8,459 bases of DNA from Candidatus Fibrimonadales bacterium (GTDB taxonomy: Bacteria > Fibrobacterota > Fibrobacteria > Fibrobacterales > Fibrobacteraceae), in assembly GCA_009788135.1 (NCBI GenBank), contig WQSA01000074.1, forward strand, positions 1,295 through 9,753, written 5' to 3'. A program made the position numbers and the translations under genes. This document shows positions 5,633-8,459 of this stretch, one piece after another. Each line of letters opens with the position of its first letter. Positions within the stretch are counted from its first letter, which is position 1. Under the pieces are notes generated by a model, which searched no databases, was not told where the DNA came from, and saw nothing but the letters and a program-made list of their open reading frames with translations.

Positions 5633-7472
5633 ATTTGGAAAGCAATACTTTGTTCATAGCAGAGACAAAAGCCGACGGGTCCGGCAAAACCGAGCCTTCC
5701 GCAAGCAGAGCTTGCCCGTAAAGCACCGTTGGGTAAGACCCCAAATCGTCTCCGCTTTGAGCTTTTTGGAGCAGATTTTTGCAAATTTCGTGCTCTGGAT
5801 TTATTTCCAGAATGCGTTTTGCCTTTGGCATTTCCATACCCTGCATAGCCATAAGCTTTTCCATGTGAGCGCCCATGCCGCCCGCCGCTCTTACCAGCAT
5901 ACAAGGGCTGTCTTTCAAGCGGCTGGTTATGCGAACTTCGCTCACTTCTTCGCTCAAAACTTTTTGCAAAACTTCGCAAAGCTTTTCAAAGGTTTTCTTG
6001 CTCTCTTTTTCTGCATTTTCTTCTTCTTTTGTCTTTTCAAACTCCAAGTCTCCAAGGGCCACGTCGTGGAACTTTTTTTCCTTGAACTCCTGCAAGCTCT
6101 GCATCATAAATTCATCAACCGTATCGGTTAAGAACAGAACTTCGTAGCCTTTTGCCTTGCAAGCTTCCAGGTGTGGGCTACCCTGCACGGCAGAGAGAGA
6201 CTCCCCTATTATATAATAGATTTCCTTTTGGCCCTCCGGCATACGGGCAACATATTCTTCCAATCCCACAAAATCACTGCCTTTTGTGCTTTTAAAGCGG
6301 AGCAAATTTTTGAGTTCGTCAAGAAATTCCCAGTTCATATAAAAGCCTTCTTTTAGAACGGCTCCGAGCTCAACCCAGAATTTCTCATAGTCTTCTTTGC
6401 GGTCCGTAGCCACGCTTTGAAGCGTATCCAGAATTTTTTTGGTAGCGTGTTTTTTCAGATTTGCAACTATTTTGTTGCTCTGCAAAATTTCACGGCTAAC
6501 GTTCAGCGGCAAGTCTTCGGTGTCTATAACGCCGCGAGCGAAGCGAAGCCATGTTGGCAGCAATTCTTTGCAATCGTCCATTATGAACACTCGCTTTACA
6601 TAAAGCTTTAATCCTCGGTTCTGCTCGGATGCATAGCGCACTCCAAACGGCGCTTTGGAAGGAATGTAGAGCAAGCTCCAAAATTCCTGCGCACCCTCAA
6701 CGTGGTTGTGGCTCCAAGCGAGCGGATCTCCGCCTTCGTGGGAAACCAGTCCGTAGAATTCCTTGTACTGTTTTTCTTCTATGCCTTTTGCGCTTTGCCG
6801 CCAGAGCGCAGGCTTTTCGTTTAATCTTTCCGTTTTTTCCTTTGACTGGATATAAATAGGGTGCGTTACAAATTCGCTGTATTTGCTGACCACGCTTCTT
6901 ATTTGCCAGTCTTGCGAGAAGTTTTTGCAATCATCTTCATCTTTTAGATATATTGTTATTTTGGTCCCGTTTTTTTCTTTTGGCAATTCGTCAACTGAAA
7001 ACTCGCCTGTCCCCTCGGACGTCCACTGATAGCCCTGTTCTTCGCCGGCTTTTCTGGAATGCACTTCCACTTTTGAAGCTACCATAAATGCGCTGTAAAA
7101 TCCAACGCCAAACTGCCCTATAAGGTTTACGTCTCTTTTTGCTTCTCCGGTTATGCTTTGCATAAAGCTTTTTGTTCCGGAACGAGCTATGGTACCAAGG
7201 TTCTGGATTAAATCCTCTCTGTTCATGCCAATTCCATTGTCTTCTATGGTAAGGACTTTGGTTTCGTCATTTGCGCGAATATCTATTCTGAGTTCCGAGC
7301 TTGCCGGCAAGAGGCTTGGGTTGGATATGGAAAGAAATCTGAGCTTGTCCAGGGCGTCAGCCGCATTTGAGACGAGCTCGCGCAAAAATATTTCCTTGTT
7401 GCTGTACAGAGAGTGAATCATCAGATGCAGCAGCTCACGGACTTCTGTTTGGAATTCCATTTTATCAGACAT
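5631..7472 (-). CDS. htpG: Hsp90-family molecular chaperone HtpG
   Basis: ATP-dependent cytosolic chaperone, a homodimer that remodels client proteins. The 613 residues are full length for the bacterial family (E. coli about 624). The N-terminal GHKL ATPase domain (about 1-215) shows Glu32 and Asn36 in LRELVSNAADALDKL, Asp78 in IEDNGIGM, the lid segment GTIARSGTKSF (93-103) and the glycine-rich GQFGVGFYSAF (119-129). The middle domain (about 225-490) carries GVIDTEDLPLNVSREIL with Arg327, the gamma-phosphate-contacting arginine. The C-terminal dimerisation domain follows, with RILEINPEHEI at 553-563. There is no eukaryotic EEVD tail, as expected. The start at 7472 is supported by a strong Shine-Dalgarno GGAGG 8 bases upstream. 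It lies 54 bases downstream of the TIR gene with its own promoter-like element at 7514-7525, and 8 bases upstream of the thioesterase gene. No CIRCE-like repeat is seen in the short upstream gap. Confidence 0.98.
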   Translation of the reverse strand: MSDKMEFQTEVRELLHLMIHSLYSNKEIFLRELVSNAADALDKLRFLSISNPSLLPASSELRIDIRANDETKVLTIEDNGIGMNREDLIQNLGTIARSGTKSFMQSITGEAKRDVNLIGQFGVGFYSAFMVASKVEVHSRKAGEEQGYQWTSEGTGEFSVDELPKEKNGTKITIYLKDEDDCKNFSQDWQIRSVVSKYSEFVTHPIYIQSKEKTERLNEKPALWRQSAKGIEEKQYKEFYGLVSHEGGDPLAWSHNHVEGAQEFWSLLYIPSKAPFGVRYASEQNRGLKLYVKRVFIMDDCKELLPTWLRFARGVIDTEDLPLNVSREILQSNKIVANLKKHATKKILDTLQSVATDRKEDYEKFWVELGAVLKEGFYMNWEFLDELKNLLRFKSTKGSDFVGLEEYVARMPEGQKEIYYIIGESLSAVQGSPHLEACKAKGYEVLFLTDTVDEFMMQSLQEFKEKKFHDVALGDLEFEKTKEEENAEKESKKTFEKLCEVLQKVLSEEVSEVRITSRLKDSPCMLVRAAGGMGAHMEKLMAMQGMEMPKAKRILEINPEHEICKNLLQKAQSGDDLGSYPTVLYGQALLAEGSVLPDPSAFVSAMNKVLLSK

Positions 7473-7480
7473 GTTTTTTT

Positions 7481-7485
7481 CCTCC
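7481..7485 (-). promoter_or_regulatory. Strong Shine-Dalgarno site for htpG
   Basis: GGAGG on the minus strand with an 8-base, A-rich spacer to the ATG at 7472. It is the strongest ribosome-binding site in the window, shows that the organism uses Shine-Dalgarno initiation, and fixes the htpG start. Confidence 0.85.
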
Positions 7486-7513
7486 GAATGGCGGGTGAAT
7501 AAATTTTTGAAGT

Positions 7514-7525
7514 AATGTAGAAAAA
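7514..7525 (-). promoter_or_regulatory. Candidate htpG promoter -10 element
   Basis: Read on the minus strand this is TTTTTCTACATT, a one-base variant of the motif at the other starts, in the 54-base gap between the TIR gene and htpG. A start about 7 bases downstream would give a leader of about 35 bases carrying the GGAGG ribosome-binding site. This would let htpG and the thioesterase be expressed separately from the TIR gene. Confidence 0.45.
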
Positions 7526-7526
7526 T

Positions 7527-8441
7527 TCATTTGGTCTTTTTTGCGGTAGTAGCAGTTTTTTTTGCGGTTGTTGCGGTTTTCGCAGGCGTTGTAGCCGTTT
7601 TCGCAGGCACCGTAGTTTTTGTTGCCGTTTTCGCTGGGGTTGAGGCGGTTGCAACAGTTGCGGCTTTGGGAGTTGGGATTGCTTTTTGTTTGGTTTTTAG
7701 CGATTCTATCAATTCAATATACATATCTATTGAATCTCTAAGTATTGCCATTTCAACTTCTGTGGCAATTCTCATTGAGTCTCTTGCAATAGCCAGTTCT
7801 TGTTCTTTGGCTACTCTCAGCGAATCTTTCAATTTTGCAACTTCTGCGTCATTGGCCAGTATTGCGGAGTCTGCTATCATTTTCATTTCTTTTGCCTGCG
7901 TATGAATCATAAATACATAAAATGAGAGTGCTAGAAATGCTAAAAATACCAATGATATTAAAAATCGCATTTGTTTTTTGAGCCTCACAGCCAAGCGTGG
8001 TTTTGAGAGCAAAAAATATGCTTTCATTTTTTCATAAATTGTATCAAAATGCCTGGGGTTAAGGTCTATGGAATTTTTTCTGCTTAAGTCTTTGATGTCC
8101 TCTGGCAATCTTTTTGGATAGGCGAAATCTTCCAGCATAAGCGGAATGATATTTTTATTTGTTTGAAGTGCGCAAATAATCTCTTGGCGAACCCAGTCGT
8201 CTTTTGCATTGTAGCCAGGCTCTCGGAATCTGTCAAAAATTCCCGGGCTTAGCACAAGCAGGAAATCTTTGCATTTCCTAACTTTCTTTTCCAATTCACT
8301 ATCAAAGTCTCCATTTTCCAGAGCATCCATATCAAAAAAAACGGAATAGCCATCTAATCTCAATCTATCGTAAAGCAGCTTTGCTGTATCATAGCCACCC
8401 TTACGCCGATAAGAAATAAAGATTTTAAATCTTTTCTGCAT
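7527..8441 (-). CDS. TIR-domain membrane protein with coil and repeat tail
   Basis: 304 residues in four parts. Residues 4-145 form a bacterial TIR domain (TIR_2 type): FKIFISYRRKGG (first strand and AA loop), VFFDMDALENGDF (BB loop), and DDWVRQEI with Glu87 at the position of the NADase glutamate of catalytic TIR domains, then NIIPLML and YPKRLPEDI. Residues about 160-179 are a single membrane helix preceded by many Arg/Lys (147-159), so the TIR domain should face the cytoplasm and the rest lie outside. Residues 190-249 are four tandem 15-residue units with the pattern xDSxxxAxxxExAxx, a likely coiled coil. Residues 255-304 are rich in Thr, Ala, Lys and Pro and contain 7-residue repeats. The start at 8441 has no Shine-Dalgarno sequence, but a TTTTCTATATT element ends 6 bases before it. 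NAD cleavage in stress or phage response is possible, but signalling or scaffolding is equally open. No Thoeris, CBASS, Pycsar or Argonaute partner is visible. Confidence 0.88.
   Translation of the reverse strand: MQKRFKIFISYRRKGGYDTAKLLYDRLRLDGYSVFFDMDALENGDFDSELEKKVRKCKDFLLVLSPGIFDRFREPGYNAKDDWVRQEIICALQTNKNIIPLMLEDFAYPKRLPEDIKDLSRKNSIDLNPRHFDTIYEKMKAYFLLSKPRLAVRLKKQMRFLISLVFLAFLALSFYVFMIHTQAKEMKMIADSAILANDAEVAKLKDSLRVAKEQELAIARDSMRIATEVEMAILRDSIDMYIELIESLKTKQKAIPTPKAATVATASTPAKTATKTTVPAKTATTPAKTATTAKKTATTAKKTK
7530..7637 (-). repeat. 21-bp tandem repeats encoding the Lys/Ala/Thr tail
   Basis: The 3' end of the TIR gene encodes heptads PAKTATT (residues 279-285 and 286-292), AKKTATT (293-299) and a partial AKKTK, with an earlier PAKTATK at 269-275 offset by three residues. 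At the DNA level GTTTTCGCAGGC occurs on the plus strand at 7576-7587 and again at 7597-7608, exactly 21 bases apart. Such tracts can gain or lose units in frame. Confidence 0.8.
7692..7871 (-). repeat. Four tandem 45-bp diverged units encoding the TIR protein coil
   Basis: The region encodes residues 190-249 as four 15-residue units. Asp-Ser pairs begin at residues 191, 206, 221 and 236, exactly 15 apart, with Ala and Glu at fixed places in the first three units. DNA identity between units is only partial, so the repeats are old or under selection at the protein level. They form no mobile element. Confidence 0.8.
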
Positions 8442-8447
8442 ATTGGG

Positions 8448-8458
8448 AATATAGAAAA
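8448..8458 (-). promoter_or_regulatory. Candidate -10 element before the TIR gene
   Basis: Read on the minus strand this is TTTTCTATATT. Its TATATT hexamer ends 6 bases before the ATG at 8441, so transcription would begin at about the start codon. No Shine-Dalgarno sequence lies between. The window ends one base beyond, so any -35 region is out of view. Confidence 0.45.
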
Positions 8459-8459
8459 C

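Noticed and set aside
5623..5979. N-terminal extension of the thioesterase frame by 119 residues
   Set aside because: It is another reading frame of the htpG 3' end, rich in Arg, Ser, Gly and Lys with no family similarity. The ATG at 5622 has a ribosome-binding site and gives the normal family length.
5712..6147. Plus-strand frames of 139 and 90 residues
   Set aside because: Both are antisense to conserved htpG C-terminal sequence and have shadow-like composition rich in Phe, Ser and His.
7473..7526. Possible CIRCE or other heat-shock operator upstream of htpG
   Set aside because: No TTAGCACTC-type inverted repeat or other clear dyad is present in the 54-base gap.
7531..7905. Plus-strand frame of 124 residues with a very hydrophobic Val/Ala/Phe start, like a membrane protein
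   Set aside because: It is the antisense of the Lys/Ala/Thr repeat tail and coil. The hydrophobic look follows from complementing those codons, and I saw no convincing ribosome-binding site.
7527..8441. TIR gene as part of a Thoeris or CBASS system
   Set aside because: No ThsA-like NADase, cyclic-nucleotide synthase, Cap accessory or Argonaute gene lies in the window. The neighbours are a chaperone and a lipid enzyme. The region upstream of 8459 is not visible.

Overview
The window looks like a stretch of bacterial chromosome with moderate GC content, coded wall to wall and with no gap longer than 54 bases between genes. It carries eight protein-coding genes and no RNA genes, insertion sequences or CRISPR arrays that I could find. 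The mix of multi-domain Fn3/FGE-like lipoproteins, a TIR protein of the 'FISYRRKGG' type with a membrane segment, and the general protein style suggests Fibrobacterota (a Fibrobacter-like gut or rumen organism). This is an inference from style, not from a marker gene.

Left part (18-1750, minus strand): a two-gene operon, aguB then aguA, joined by an ATGA overlap. The two enzymes convert agmatine to putrescine through N-carbamoylputrescine. Middle part (1768-4884, plus strand): a divergently transcribed operon. It encodes a 718-residue lipoprotein with Fn3-like repeats and a degenerate FGE/sulfatase-modifying-type C-terminal domain, a 257-residue lipoprotein with an additional C-terminal membrane helix, and a 62-residue protein of unknown function. 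Right part (4873-8441, minus strand): a TIR-domain membrane protein with a 15-residue-period coil and a Lys/Ala/Thr repeat tail, then the Hsp90 chaperone htpG, then a FatA-type acyl-ACP thioesterase 8 bases downstream. The middle and right operons converge and overlap by 12 bases at their stop codons.

The most notable non-coding signal is a recurring element close to TTTTCTATWTT, found next to start codons. Before aguB, the second lipoprotein and the TIR gene it ends 6-7 bases from the ATG, and those three starts lack a Shine-Dalgarno sequence. Before htpG and the large lipoprotein it lies further upstream, and those starts have a Shine-Dalgarno sequence. The simplest reading is a -10-type promoter motif giving leaderless mRNAs in three cases. 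Two copies between aguB and the lipoprotein operon form a perfect 10-bp inverted repeat, so the two promoters would face each other and aim at nearly the same transcription start.

The best candidate for an undescribed system is the TIR protein. It joins an apparently intact TIR domain to a membrane helix, a very regular pentadecad coil and a repeat tail that may vary in length, with none of the known TIR-system partners beside it. It lies just upstream of htpG.
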